Shown piece after piece: positions 9,523-18,570 of a stretch of 64,000 bases of DNA; position 1 is the first letter of the stretch, and each line of letters opens with the position of its first letter. The notes beneath the pieces were generated by a model. It saw only the letters and a program-made list of their open reading frames with translations, did not search any database and was not told the DNA's origin. The position numbers were made by a program, and so were the translations under genes. Source of the DNA: Phycisphaerae bacterium. Lineage in GTDB: Bacteria; Planctomycetota; Phycisphaerae; JAJVII01. The stretch spans positions 91,339 to 155,338 of the forward strand of contig JAJVII010000012.1 in assembly GCA_022072085.1 (NCBI GenBank), given 5' to 3'.

Positions 9523-9556
9523 GATGCCCTTTCAGGGGTGCGGCCAAGCCGCGTCC

Positions 9557-9715
9557 AGCGTGTTATGAACTTCCGCCGCTCGATCCGTTGGACGAGGCAT
9601 GGCAAGGAAACCGTGCCCCGGCGACGCCACGGACGACGAATGGGCCTGTGTGACGCGGCACTTGACGCTGATGCGAAGGGACGCGCCTCAGCGGGAACAC
9701 CCGCTTCATGAAGAA
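9557..9715 (+). mobile_element. IS5-family left-end remnant with transposase N-terminus
   Basis: AGCGTGTTATGAACTTCC at 9557-9574 matches the terminal repeats of the element at 60138-60339. After it, ATG 9599 opens about 38 codons reading GDATDDEWACVTRHLTLMRR then DAPQREHPLHE, closely resembling the first residues of IS5-family transposases (the 'T(D/E)EWA.v...L......APQREH.LRE' start). The frame then runs into unrelated sequence at about 9715. It lies antisense within the minus-strand operon, and the stop codon of the downstream-reading glycosyltransferase (9706-9708) sits inside it. Confidence 0.65.
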
Positions 9716-10917
9716 GCGGACCCGACGAACCTTTTCCACCCCTGGAAGGGACGGGGCTTGATGGACTCGTCACCGAACAGGTAGCGGTAAAGGAGGACGA
9801 GGTTCGCTCGCTGGTGTTCCCATCGGTAGTGCTTCTCGTAGGCCTGACGGCCGCGGCGACCCGCTTCAACGCGCAATTCCGGGTGGGTAACCAGTTTGTC
9901 CAGCAGTTCGGTCAGCGCCTGCCTGTCGCCGTATGGGAGGCCCCAGCCCAGACCGTATTGCTCGGCCACGCGGGCCGGGTAACTGCCGGCCGTGCACAGA
10001 TACGGCTTGCCCAGCATCATCGCCTCGAACATCTTGTTGGCGCTGGAAATGTAGATGACCTTCAGCGACGGATCATAGAGCAAGCTGATAAGGTCGGCCT
10101 GATCCATCCGCTTGAGCGACTCCTGGTGCGAGACCAGTCCGTCGAAGGTGACGTTGGTCATCGCCTCGTAGCGACGCCGGATCGCCGGGTCGCTCAGTTT
10201 GCCGAAGGCGTCCAGGCAAAGGTCCGAGCGGCTCTCGACGGCGTCGGCCAGCAGGAAGGCCCCGCGGAGCAGGGAGAGCCGGCCGCTGAAGTTGATCTTC
10301 AACGGCTGGCCGTCGGCTGGGCGGTAGTCCGGACCGCAGTCGTGCTCGGGGACGTTGAGCACCTGGATGACCGGAACCCGTCGGGCGGCTGGGCGACCGA
10401 AGAACTCGGCGCAGACATCCAGGCAGCCCTGGCTGAGGAGGATGCCGTCAGCAAAAGGCGCGACCATGCGGTCCAGCAGGGTGAACAACTGCGGGACGGG
10501 GAATGGTTGGCCGGTCAGGCACAGCCCCCAGGCGTCGCGGATGTCATAGACCACCTTCACGCGCCGAAACAACTTGCAGGCGACCGCCGGGACGAAGGCG
10601 TCCAGGTTCATCGCGTGGATCAGGTCGTAATGGCCCCGCAGGTACTGACGAAACAGCCATATCCACCACAGCGGCCAGTAGAGAAAGTACTTCTTGCTGG
10701 ACGCCGGGACCGGTCGCTGGAAGCGGAGGATATCGAAGCCGTCGGCCTGCTCGCGGGCGGGCAGATCGCCGCCGACGTTCCAGCAGAGAACCGTCACCTC
10801 GTACCCAAGTTCCCGCAGGGTCGAGACGGTCCGCGGTCCGGCTGGCGTGGAGTCCCACAGCCCGCCGCGAACCACGCAGGCGCGACGGCGGCGACCGACC
10901 TGGGGCGAGTCACTCAC
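9706..10917 (-). CDS. GT4-family glycosyltransferase, 3' end altered by an IS remnant
   Basis: A 403-residue glycosyltransferase. The GTG start at 10915-10917 overlaps the stop of the upstream acetyltransferase gene (TGA 10910-10912). The N-terminal domain carries DSTPAGPRTVSTLRELGYEV; the donor domain includes SSANKMFEAMMLGKPYLC, a GT4-type nucleotide-sugar pocket, and the closing helix GRQAYEKHYRWEHQRANLVL. The last few codons fall in the IS5-type fragment, so the original C-terminus may have been longer. The core fold is intact and the enzyme is probably active. Confidence 0.8.
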   Translation of the reverse strand: MSDSPQVGRRRRACVVRGGLWDSTPAGPRTVSTLRELGYEVTVLCWNVGGDLPAREQADGFDILRFQRPVPASSKKYFLYWPLWWIWLFRQYLRGHYDLIHAMNLDAFVPAVACKLFRRVKVVYDIRDAWGLCLTGQPFPVPQLFTLLDRMVAPFADGILLSQGCLDVCAEFFGRPAARRVPVIQVLNVPEHDCGPDYRPADGQPLKINFSGRLSLLRGAFLLADAVESRSDLCLDAFGKLSDPAIRRRYEAMTNVTFDGLVSHQESLKRMDQADLISLLYDPSLKVIYISSANKMFEAMMLGKPYLCTAGSYPARVAEQYGLGWGLPYGDRQALTELLDKLVTHPELRVEAGRRGRQAYEKHYRWEHQRANLVLLYRYLFGDESIKPRPFQGWKRFVGSASS

Positions 10918-11488
10918 CGGCCTGCTCCTCCCGCGTCTGACCGACAAGCTGCTCGAATTGCTCCAGCAGGTCGGTTCGACCGCCTCGTTCCAGTTGCCGT
11001 TGGAGGTAGTCACGGCTGTCGCCGACCGGCTCGGCCGGGCTGCCCACAACGATGGTCCAGGGGGGAATCTTGCCGCGAGCCACCGAGCCTGCCCCGACCA
11101 CGGCCCCGCGGCCCAGTTCCACGCCCGGCATCAGCACCGAGTAGGTTCCGACAAACGCGAACGGCCCTACCTTTACGGGACGGAACACGCCGAAGGGCTT
11201 CTCGAACGTCATGCCAAGTCCGCGACCGATCGTGTACGGCGACCAGTCGTGCGTGAGAATCCGCACGTTCGAGGAGATCGTGCAGCCCTCGTTCAGCTCG
11301 ATCATCGAATAGTCGGTGCCGTCGAACCAGATCTGGGCGGAGATGTAGTTCGGGCGGCCGTTGATGACCATGCCCCGCCGCTTGTAGTAACGCAGCATGA
11401 AGCGCGTGCAGGTCGACGGGCTGATGGGCGAAATGATGTTGCGCAGCTTGAACACCACCGCCTTCTCAATCTTCCTGAACAGCGACAT
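10910..11488 (-). CDS. acyltransferase of the hexapeptide-repeat (LbH) family
   Basis: A 192-residue left-handed beta-helix acyltransferase starting at ATG 11486-11488, preceded by AAGGG. Repeats of the [LIV]-G-x4 type are visible around FAFVGTYSVLMPGVELGRGA and VVGAGSVARGKIPPWTIVVG, the WcaF/maltose-acetyltransferase closing segment. The expected catalytic His is in LTHDWSPY. A C-terminal helix of about 35 residues follows. It probably O-acetylates a sugar of the locus glycan using acetyl-CoA. It sits between the Wzy-like polymerase and a glycosyltransferase. Confidence 0.85.
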   Translation of the reverse strand: MSLFRKIEKAVVFKLRNIISPISPSTCTRFMLRYYKRRGMVINGRPNYISAQIWFDGTDYSMIELNEGCTISSNVRILTHDWSPYTIGRGLGMTFEKPFGVFRPVKVGPFAFVGTYSVLMPGVELGRGAVVGAGSVARGKIPPWTIVVGSPAEPVGDSRDYLQRQLERGGRTDLLEQFEQLVGQTREEQAGE

Positions 11489-11556
11489 CAGGTTCCCTTT
11501 CTGCCCTGTATGACCCCCGTCGCTTCCGTCGTCCTGAGACGGCCGCCGGGCCTGGC

Positions 11557-12897
11557 TCAGGCCCCCGGACTCCACAGGTCACGCCGCTGAGCGTCGATCT
11601 CCGCCTGGACAAGTTCCGGCGCCAGATTATCGAGCCCTCGCGTGCAGACGTAGCCGCCGACCACGACGACAACCAGGACTCCGAAGTTGGTTCCAGTGAA
11701 TCCGGTCCGCATCAACAGGTAAGACCAAGCCGCCATGGTCACAACCAGGAAGGCCTTCAGCCACGTTGTCGGCCGAATCATCCACCCATAGACCTTGTAA
11801 ACCAACAAGGCCCATATCACGCCATAGAGCCAGGGGCCCAGCGGCCCGAACAGCATGTGGGCCTCGGCCAGGCAGCCGAAGGTGCTGACGTGATAGGACA
11901 CTGTCTCGCGATCGAATGCCGGCTTGAAGTAGCGGCTATAGAGGCCCACCATCGGCTTCCCCGGCCACACGGCGCGAGGGATGATCACAATGACGCTATC
12001 GTAGGCGGCCTCGGGCAGGCGTCGCGGCGACCACCTGAAGTTCTCGATCACGAGTGGCAGGTAGTAGCCTTCCTTCTGATACTTGTATAAGTGCGAAGTC
12101 GCGCCCGCGAAGGTATCCCGTTCGCCCACGCGTCCCAGCAGCATGAAGGCGAAGATGACAACTGCGAAGGCGGCCGCCGCGGTCAAGGCGAGGTGCCACA
12201 TCTTCTTGAAGAAGCCGGCCGACGACCACTTGAGCATCTGCCATACGACCAGCAGCACAATCAGGGGCATGACCACCGCCGTCTTGCCGGCCCCAAGGAT
12301 CGTCAGCCCCGCAACCAGGCAGAAGAACAGGATCGACTTCTTCGACTTGTTCTCGCTGAACACCATTATCGCGGCAAAAATCAGGATCAGGCCCCTGAAG
12401 ATGTTCCGCAGGTAATTGATTGGCCCCAGTCCCTCCTTGATGTAGGTGTACGCCCTTGGATTGAGGGCTCGATCGATCATCGTCAGGGGATTGAATCCGA
12501 CACCGGCCCCCAGCGAGATAATCATGAACGCCAGAAACAAGAAGAAGATCAGCTTCGTCCGCCACTGCACCTGCTCGGGGACAGGGAGGATTGGGAGGGC
12601 AATCTTCCTCCTCTGACGAAACAGCAGGACCAGACTGATCGCGTAGAACGTGTAGAAGAACTTCCGCAGGGTCCAGAACGCCAGACTGAACTGTTCGGTC
12701 TTGAGCAAGCTCAGTCGATAGATCGGCTCCCAGTACATGTGGCCCAGGTAGGGCCCGACGTAGAGCATGCCAAACGCGCCCAGGAACAGCGTCATCGGCG
12801 AAAAGACGCGGTAGTTCCGCCCAAGGATCAGCAACTCCATCGCCAGCATGACCAGCAAGGCGATCGGAATGTCCAGGAAGAAAGGATAGTCGCTCAT
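11557..12897 (-). CDS. O-antigen/oligosaccharide repeat-unit polymerase (Wzy-like membrane protein)
   Basis: A 446-residue polytopic membrane protein with roughly ten hydrophobic segments (for example IALLVMLAMELLILG, LIFFLFLAFMIISLGAGVGF, LFFCLVAGLTILGAG, VIWALLVYKVYGW) and a large non-membrane loop at about 260-340. That loop has the R...P..AYDSVI.IIPR.VWPGKP pattern common to Wzy-like polymerases. Sequence identity in this class is low, so the call rests on topology and on its place beside a Wzx flippase and glycosyltransferases. It would join repeat units in the periplasm. Confidence 0.75.
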   Translation of the reverse strand: MSDYPFFLDIPIALLVMLAMELLILGRNYRVFSPMTLFLGAFGMLYVGPYLGHMYWEPIYRLSLLKTEQFSLAFWTLRKFFYTFYAISLVLLFRQRRKIALPILPVPEQVQWRTKLIFFLFLAFMIISLGAGVGFNPLTMIDRALNPRAYTYIKEGLGPINYLRNIFRGLILIFAAIMVFSENKSKKSILFFCLVAGLTILGAGKTAVVMPLIVLLVVWQMLKWSSAGFFKKMWHLALTAAAAFAVVIFAFMLLGRVGERDTFAGATSHLYKYQKEGYYLPLVIENFRWSPRRLPEAAYDSVIVIIPRAVWPGKPMVGLYSRYFKPAFDRETVSYHVSTFGCLAEAHMLFGPLGPWLYGVIWALLVYKVYGWMIRPTTWLKAFLVVTMAAWSYLLMRTGFTGTNFGVLVVVVVGGYVCTRGLDNLAPELVQAEIDAQRRDLWSPGA

Positions 12898-12977
12898 CGC
12901 CTACCAACCTCGATGCCTTGTCTCGGCAAGACGCCCGCGACGTCTGCCTGCTCTCATTATACGACAATGACAGTCGG

Positions 12978-14105
12978 CTACTCTTGCAGACGACCGCTCG
13001 TCGCCAAGGACCGGTACAGCTTCTCCCAAAGCGAGCAGACCAGTTCATTGTGCGACCAGACGGAATGGTAGTTGGCCTGCTGTGCCGCCTCCGGCATGGG
13101 CTGGGCCAATTCCTCGTAGCACAACTCCGTCAAGGCGTCCAACTCGAACAGGTGACAGCCGTCCTCCCGCTTCCGCTGGAGGTAGGTGTTCTCCGGACGC
13201 AGGAACAGCTTGGTCCCGCAGCACAGGCTGTAGGTGCAACTGAAGCCGCCGACCGCGTAGTACTGCGGCATGATCAGCACATCCATGTCGCGGAGGAACT
13301 CCAGGTAGTCCGGCAGACTCATCAGTTCACGAACGGGATGAAAGGCCCTGCCCAACATGCGGCCGCCCAGAGCGGTTATGGCATCCGCCATCCCCGCATC
13401 GCCAGTCGACAGGAGAACATGGACCTCCAGTTGCCGATCCGAGAAACGCGCCAGTTGCTCAAAGGCGAACTCGTACTCGGCGACCGCGCGGGCGCGATGG
13501 CCGACGCAGACCTTCAGCGGCGAACGCGGTTGCCGGAGTTGGAACCGCTCGGGCAAGCCCGGGTGCGGATAGCGGGCCAAGCAGCGCGTGGACAGCGGGC
13601 CAACCATCGTTTGGAGCATCTCGAATTCCTGGTCGGTCTGACAGGAGACGGCCGCCAGGCGGGGCACACAGTAGCGATAGGGGCGGAACCACAGGTATCG
13701 CAGCGGGTTCAGCCCGATCGGGTAGTGCCGCCAGGGCGAGATGACCCCTCCGCCCCAGCTGATCCAGGCGGTGCGGGCCAGCAACTGCGGCACACGCCGC
13801 AGGCCGAACCAGAACCACCGATTGTAGACCCCGTGGATGATCAGGCTGCCGCCCTCGTCGGCCACCTCCCTCAGCCGCGGCACCAGCGATCGCAGCCCTT
13901 CCGGCACGAACCCGCATTGATCAGCCGTCAGTGCAATGGCGTCCTGGCGGAGGCGGTCGCGGACACGGCCGGGATCGCCGCCCCAAACGATCACCCGGTG
14001 GGCCAGATCCAGGCCCGGGGGGCAGGCCAGCATCGACGGCGAGAGACAACTGCTCAGCAGGTGCAGCGGCCCGCCGTTGAGCAGATGGTAGATCGTGTAA
14101 GCCAA
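12978..14105 (-). CDS. glycosyltransferase, possibly WecF/GT56-like
   Basis: A 375-residue protein. I chose TTG 14103-14105 because GGAGG lies about 5 bases upstream; TTG 14132 would add nine residues. The sequence has the look of 4-acetamido-fucosyltransferases of the GT56 group: WGGDPGRV in the first half, IIHGVYNRWFWFGLRR, SWGGGVISPWRHYP, and in the C-terminal half VLIMPQYYAVGGFSCTYSL followed by GTKLFLRPENTYLQ. That assignment is tentative. It is directly downstream of the Wzx flippase gene, with 27 bp between, and would transfer one sugar of the repeat unit. Confidence 0.6.
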   Translation of the reverse strand: MAYTIYHLLNGGPLHLLSSCLSPSMLACPPGLDLAHRVIVWGGDPGRVRDRLRQDAIALTADQCGFVPEGLRSLVPRLREVADEGGSLIIHGVYNRWFWFGLRRVPQLLARTAWISWGGGVISPWRHYPIGLNPLRYLWFRPYRYCVPRLAAVSCQTDQEFEMLQTMVGPLSTRCLARYPHPGLPERFQLRQPRSPLKVCVGHRARAVAEYEFAFEQLARFSDRQLEVHVLLSTGDAGMADAITALGGRMLGRAFHPVRELMSLPDYLEFLRDMDVLIMPQYYAVGGFSCTYSLCCGTKLFLRPENTYLQRKREDGCHLFELDALTELCYEELAQPMPEAAQQANYHSVWSHNELVCSLWEKLYRSLATSGRLQE

Positions 14106-14132
14106 GCCATCCTCCGTGGGAATCTGCCGCAA

Positions 14133-15677
14133 TCACAGCGACGGGGACGGGGGCTGTCCGGAGCCGCCGCGCCGTGCAGACTTGATCACTTGCGTCACAA
14201 ACGCCCGGAAATCGGCCACATTCAGCCCATAGCTTATCACCAGCCAGCAGACCGTGCCAACAACAACCTCCGCGATCAGCGTCCAGAGGTTGGAGTGCAT
14301 CGGCAGGACCCACGGCACGGCCAGCATGGCCACGCAGACAACAGCGGCCACCAGGCCGGAGGGGACGATATCCAGCACTTGTCGCCAGACCGAACAATGG
14401 ACCGCCAGGGAACTGAGGTAGGCGTTGACCAGGTAGCCCAGGATGCCCACGCCGACCTGACCGATGACGATGGCCTGGATGCCCCACCGCCAGGCGATGA
14501 CCAGGTTGGCGACGATCAGCCCCTGCTTGATCAGGGCGCCGATCAGGATCAGGTCGCTGCGTCCGCGCCCCTTGACCAGGTCCACGTTGTTGCCGCTGAG
14601 CGGGAAGAAGAAGACCAGCGCCGCCAACCAATGAATGTAGGGGATCGCCGGAATCCAGGCCCGGCCCAGCAGGCCCCGGACCAGCGGACCGGCAGTGGCC
14701 AGCAGCATGGCCGCCATCAGCCCGCTGAACAAGGCCAGGGTGCGGACCACGCGGCGAAAACCTTGTCGCAGGCGAGCGGGTTCCTCCTGGACCTGGGAGA
14801 AGGCGGAGAAGGCGACGCGGGAGACGATGGAGTTGATGTTCACCGAGACGGTCATCTGCAACCGCCGGGCGTTGGAATAGAGACCCAGGGAGACCGCGTC
14901 GAAAATCTTGCCGATGACCAGGAAGTTCAGGTTGTCGAAGATCACCGCGATCAGAGAGGTGGCCATCAGCTTGGAGCCGAAGCCGAACATCTTCCGCAGG
15001 GCCGACCAGGAGAACTCCCGCGTCGGCCGCCAGTTGCTGACTACCCACATCAGGGCGACCCAGACCAGCCGCATGGCCAGCATCTGGGCGATGATGGCCC
15101 AGACCCCCGCGCCCATCAGGGCCAGGCCGACGCCGACGACGCCGGAGGCCACGGAGGCCGGAAAGGAGGCCGACAGGAGCTTGCGGAACTGGAACTGCCG
15201 CTTGAGCAGGGCGTGCTGAACCGCACCGAAGGCGTTGATGACGTTGTTGACCGACAGCCAGCAGGTCAGCGGCACCAGGATGGGCTGGTCGTAAAAGGCC
15301 GCAATCCACGGCGACGACAGGCTCAGCAGGCCGGCCATCAACACCCCGAGGGAGATGTTGAAGTAGAAGACCGAACTGCAGTCGACGGAGGTGACTTCCT
15401 TCTTCTGGATCAGGGCGTTGGCAAAGCCGCTGTCAACGACCGTCTGGACCAGGGCATAGAAGATCGCCAGCATCGCCACCAGGCCGAAGGCCTTGGGCCC
15501 CAGCAGGCGAGCGAGAATCAACTGGACGGCCAGGAGGACCAGTTGCTGCGAGATGTTCTCCAAAGCGCTCCAGACGGTCGCCTTGAGCATCTTGGAGGTG
15601 TTGATTACCACAGAGGTGTTCCACGGCCTTGCCGGAATGACCGTCCGGCCGCGAGAAAGACAAATTGAGACCGTCAC
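14133..15677 (-). CDS. Wzx/WzxC-type polysaccharide flippase
   Basis: A 514-residue protein with about 13-14 hydrophobic segments and the MOP-superfamily start SALENISQQLVLLAVQLILA followed by RLLGPKAFGLVAML, typical of WzxC-like exporters. The GTG at 15675-15677 overlaps the stop of the ATP-grasp gene by 4 bp; family comparison suggests that a later start such as ATG 15588-15590 (MLKATVW) is also possible, and would drop an odd 29-residue leader. It should move the lipid-linked repeat unit across the inner membrane. Neighbours are the ATP-grasp ligase and a glycosyltransferase. Confidence 0.85.
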   Translation of the reverse strand: MTVSICLSRGRTVIPARPWNTSVVINTSKMLKATVWSALENISQQLVLLAVQLILARLLGPKAFGLVAMLAIFYALVQTVVDSGFANALIQKKEVTSVDCSSVFYFNISLGVLMAGLLSLSSPWIAAFYDQPILVPLTCWLSVNNVINAFGAVQHALLKRQFQFRKLLSASFPASVASGVVGVGLALMGAGVWAIIAQMLAMRLVWVALMWVVSNWRPTREFSWSALRKMFGFGSKLMATSLIAVIFDNLNFLVIGKIFDAVSLGLYSNARRLQMTVSVNINSIVSRVAFSAFSQVQEEPARLRQGFRRVVRTLALFSGLMAAMLLATAGPLVRGLLGRAWIPAIPYIHWLAALVFFFPLSGNNVDLVKGRGRSDLILIGALIKQGLIVANLVIAWRWGIQAIVIGQVGVGILGYLVNAYLSSLAVHCSVWRQVLDIVPSGLVAAVVCVAMLAVPWVLPMHSNLWTLIAEVVVGTVCWLVISYGLNVADFRAFVTQVIKSARRGGSGQPPSPSL

Positions 15678-16696
15678 TCGCCGCGGGGCATCCGCATGGG
15701 CACGAGATCCTTATAGGCCCGCACGCCGACTTCCGCCTTCAGCCAGCCGGGGTCGGGCTGCTCGCCACAGGCCCAGGCAAGAATGGCCGCCGGGATGTTC
15801 GCCCCGCAGAGGTGGTGGAACGGGTAGTCACCTGTGAATCGCGGATTCACGTCGATGACCCGCAGCGTGCCGCCGTCGTCCAGGACGTCCACACCCCAGA
15901 TGCCCGGATGGCGGGTCAGCGCCCCCAGTCGCCGCGGGATTTCCCCGGCGATCAACGGATCGACGGTGACCACCTGGTCGGTCTCGCCCGCCCGCATCGA
16001 CACCACGCGGATGGCGAAGTGGCAGGCATAGCGGCCGGCCAGATCGTTCACCACGTCAACGCAGTACTCCGGTCCCTGAATGGCCTGCTGGATCAGCACG
16101 CTCTGGTCAGCCGGGCAGTCGAAGAACCGCGACGATTCCAGCCGGGCCAGTTGTTCGACTGCGGCGTCGTAACTGGCACGAAGTTCATCCAGCGTCTGGC
16201 ATCGATGCAGACCCAGTGAGCCGAAACCGATCCGGGCCTTGGTCAGCACGGGAAGACGCAGCCGCCCGTCCGACAGGGCATCCCGCGCCTCCTCCAGCGA
16301 CAGGGTAGCCCAGGGAACGGCGATACCCGCCTGCTCCAGCCGCTGGCCGCACTCGTACTTGTCCAGGCATATTCGCCCCCACTCGGCGTCGGGAATCACC
16401 GGAACGGCCCCGACGGCTCGCAGGTCGGCCAGGTGACGTGACAGGACAAAGGTGTCCCAGTCGTGCAGTGAGCAGATCACCCCGACCTGCCGGCTGCGGC
16501 ACAGTTCCAGAATCGTCGGGATGTAGGAGTCGCTGTAGGAAGGCGGCACCACGACGGCCTCATCGGCCACGAGCATGGCCGGCGTATCCGGGTACATGTT
16601 CGCGCAGATCACCCGGCCCTGGCCAGCCAAGGCCTGGCGGAAATAATGAACCAGGTAGCTTCGCCTGCCCGCGCTGGTCAACAGAACATTGGTCAT
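15674..16696 (-). CDS. ATP-grasp ligase
   Basis: A 340-residue protein from ATG 16694-16696 (MTNVLLTSAGRRSYLV). The N-terminal Rossmann-like part, the DKYECGQRLEQAGI linker, the ATP-binding LPVLTKARIGFGSLG and the C-terminal VIDVNPRFTGDYPFHHL motif with Mg-binding Asn/Asp residues are all visible. It belongs to the carbamoyl-phosphate-synthase-like ATP-grasp group that joins a carboxylate to an amine or similar group. Beside a PLP decarboxylase, a formyltransferase and amino-sugar genes it may attach an amino acid or amine to a sugar; substrates are unknown. Confidence 0.8.
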   Translation of the reverse strand: MTNVLLTSAGRRSYLVHYFRQALAGQGRVICANMYPDTPAMLVADEAVVVPPSYSDSYIPTILELCRSRQVGVICSLHDWDTFVLSRHLADLRAVGAVPVIPDAEWGRICLDKYECGQRLEQAGIAVPWATLSLEEARDALSDGRLRLPVLTKARIGFGSLGLHRCQTLDELRASYDAAVEQLARLESSRFFDCPADQSVLIQQAIQGPEYCVDVVNDLAGRYACHFAIRVVSMRAGETDQVVTVDPLIAGEIPRRLGALTRHPGIWGVDVLDDGGTLRVIDVNPRFTGDYPFHHLCGANIPAAILAWACGEQPDPGWLKAEVGVRAYKDLVPMRMPRGE

Positions 16697-16718
16697 GGGC
16701 GTTCCGTATTCTGCCAAA

Positions 16719-17495
16719 TCAGTTCCGAGGGGCCGTTGTCAGGTAGACCTTGTGGCCGTTGGTCCAGAAGTAGGCCGGCTCATGGCCCGGAAACTCAAAG
16801 CCTCGAACTCGACGATCGATCTCCTCCAGCGACAGCGCCTTGATGTCCAGTTCCTTCAGCGGCAGCAGCGAGTCCCGGCTGAAGTACTGGCGTTTGACCT
16901 GGTCGCTCAGCAACGACCGCTGCGGCGTCCGGTTGGCTTTGCCCGCCAGGACGGCCTCCACGTTTTCCAGGTAGAGTTCCCACAGGGCGATCAGGATGCG
17001 TTGTTCGACCATGAAGGCGGTGTCTTCGCAGCTCACCGGGAACTTCTTGATTGCGATGATGTCGCCCGAGTCGACGCCGGCGTCCACGAAGTGAAGCGTG
17101 GCGCCGCCCTCGCTGTCGCCCAGAATGACCACGTGGCAGCAGATGTTGACGCCGGCCCGCTGCGGCAGGAAACCGCCATGCATGTTGACCACGCCGCCGG
17201 AGAACCGCTCCAGCAAGGCCGGCTTGAGGATTTCCGCAAAGCGGCAGACGAAACCGAAGTCCAGCGAACCGGCCGCGAACTGCTCGACCAGTTGCCCGGT
17301 CGTCAGCCTGGGAATCCCCAGTTCCCTGGCCCGGGGTCCCAGAAAGGGATAGTCCCAGAGCTGCGGGTATCGCGACTGGGCGATGTCCGGACCCACGACG
17401 GCCACGACTTCGACATCAGATCGACGGTGGAGGTCGTTCAGAACCCTGCTGGCGATCGGCAGATGGCCAAACACCACCGCCTTCTTCCTGGACAT
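16719..17495 (-). CDS. formyltransferase (N10-formyl-THF type)
   Basis: A 258-residue protein starting at ATG 17493-17495 (MSRKKAVVFGHL). It has the formyltransferase core: VVNMHGGFLPQRAGVNICCH, where the family has N-x-H near the formyl-carrier pocket, then GGATLHFVDAGVDSGDII with the catalytic Asp. There is no methionyl-tRNA-binding C-terminal domain, so it is not Fmt. In O-antigen clusters such enzymes formylate 4-amino-4,6-dideoxy sugars (VioF, FdtF types). The aminotransferase at 20055-21161 could supply such a sugar; that link is inference. Confidence 0.8.
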   Translation of the reverse strand: MSRKKAVVFGHLPIASRVLNDLHRRSDVEVVAVVGPDIAQSRYPQLWDYPFLGPRARELGIPRLTTGQLVEQFAAGSLDFGFVCRFAEILKPALLERFSGGVVNMHGGFLPQRAGVNICCHVVILGDSEGGATLHFVDAGVDSGDIIAIKKFPVSCEDTAFMVEQRILIALWELYLENVEAVLAGKANRTPQRSLLSDQVKRQYFSRDSLLPLKELDIKALSLEEIDRRVRGFEFPGHEPAYFWTNGHKVYLTTAPRN

Positions 17496-17526
17496 CTTGA
17501 ATCTCCTGGGTATGCGCTGGCAGGAG

Positions 17527-18570
17527 TCATCGGCCGCCAGCAAGCTGGCCGGTCGCAAAGGCCTCGTAGGCGGACTCCAGTGCCTGCAATTCGGTCTGGG
17601 GCATCTTGATATCGTTGGCGGAGTTGAACCGCTCCTCCAGGGCATACGGGCGGAGCGGGCAGCCCCGCCGAGCCATGATCTCGCTCAGCCGGCCGTAGAA
17701 CGCGCCGGGATCCGCGCACAGGTCTTCGTAGGCGTAGACCAGCTTCTGGCTGTCGGGGACGTGTTCGAGATCCTCGTCGATCGACTTGACCGTGAAGTAG
17801 ACCTGGCCGGCCACCTGGCGGACGGGGTCCATGGACGCCAGCAGGTCGTATTCCTTCGGCTTGACGGACCACCAGATCTGATCGGTCCCGTAGTACTTCT
17901 TCCGCGACTGCATGACCGATTGCAGCAGGAACCTCGGCTGGCGGCGGATGTGAATGAACAGCAGCTCCGGCATCCGCTGGGCGAAGAACGGGATGTTGTA
18001 CTGCATCATCATGCCCTTGGACATGAACGGCTTGCCGAAGACCGATTCGATGGAGGCCAGTTCGGCCCGCATCCGGGGGATATCGACCTGAGCCAACTCC
18101 TCCGGCGTCATGTGGCCCGGGTCGTGGTTGGGGAAGAACCGCCGCCAGAAATGGAAGAACTCGCTGATCGCCATGGCCCCGGTCGTCTTGCCCAGCGTGC
18201 TCTTGAAGCCGCTGGAGGACTGGATGTCGGCCAACTCGTTGCGGTAGTCGTACTGCGGATCGAAGAGCAACTGCTGGAACATCGCCCCGACCATCGGGGC
18301 GTAGGCGAATCGCGACAGCATGTTCGTGGGGTAGGCGAAGTCGCCGCTGGCCGCCAGAATCTGCGTCAGGACCGTGGTGCCGCTGCGCGGGCATCCGACG
18401 ATGACCGCCACCGGCAGTCGCGGCGTCGAGAAGCGACTGTTCTCCGCCGCCTGAACGGGCCCGAGCAGCGCCTTGAGTTGGGCGATCCTCTCAACCAGTT
18501 TCTGATTGGGGCGGAACTCCTCGGCACGGTCCCCTTCGTGCTTGAGGAAGTGCGACTCCTTGCCCATCAT
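17527..18570 (-). CDS. PAPS-dependent sulfotransferase
   Basis: A 347-residue protein from ATG 18568-18570, whose start overlaps the stop of the decarboxylase gene (ATGA). The 5'-phosphosulfate-binding loop is VAVIVGCPRSGTTVLTQIL near residues 55-72, and the 3'-phosphate-binding region is HIRRQPRFLLQSVMQSRKKY. The length and layout match sulfotransferase family proteins that act on carbohydrates or small molecules. PAPS can come from the sat-cysC pair at 29885-32032, which supports a sulfated polysaccharide. Acceptor unknown. Confidence 0.85.
   Translation of the reverse strand: MMGKESHFLKHEGDRAEEFRPNQKLVERIAQLKALLGPVQAAENSRFSTPRLPVAVIVGCPRSGTTVLTQILAASGDFAYPTNMLSRFAYAPMVGAMFQQLLFDPQYDYRNELADIQSSSGFKSTLGKTTGAMAISEFFHFWRRFFPNHDPGHMTPEELAQVDIPRMRAELASIESVFGKPFMSKGMMMQYNIPFFAQRMPELLFIHIRRQPRFLLQSVMQSRKKYYGTDQIWWSVKPKEYDLLASMDPVRQVAGQVYFTVKSIDEDLEHVPDSQKLVYAYEDLCADPGAFYGRLSEIMARRGCPLRPYALEERFNSANDIKMPQTELQALESAYEAFATGQLAGGR

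Noticed and set aside
7324..9711. 795-codon plus-strand open frame opposite the bi-domain oxidoreductase
   Set aside because: Shadow frame in high-GC DNA; the minus frame has clear dehydrogenase motifs.
12918..15668. 916-codon plus-strand open frame opposite the flippase and glycosyltransferase
   Set aside because: Gln/Asp/Arg-rich shadow of membrane-protein codons; no start signal or family.
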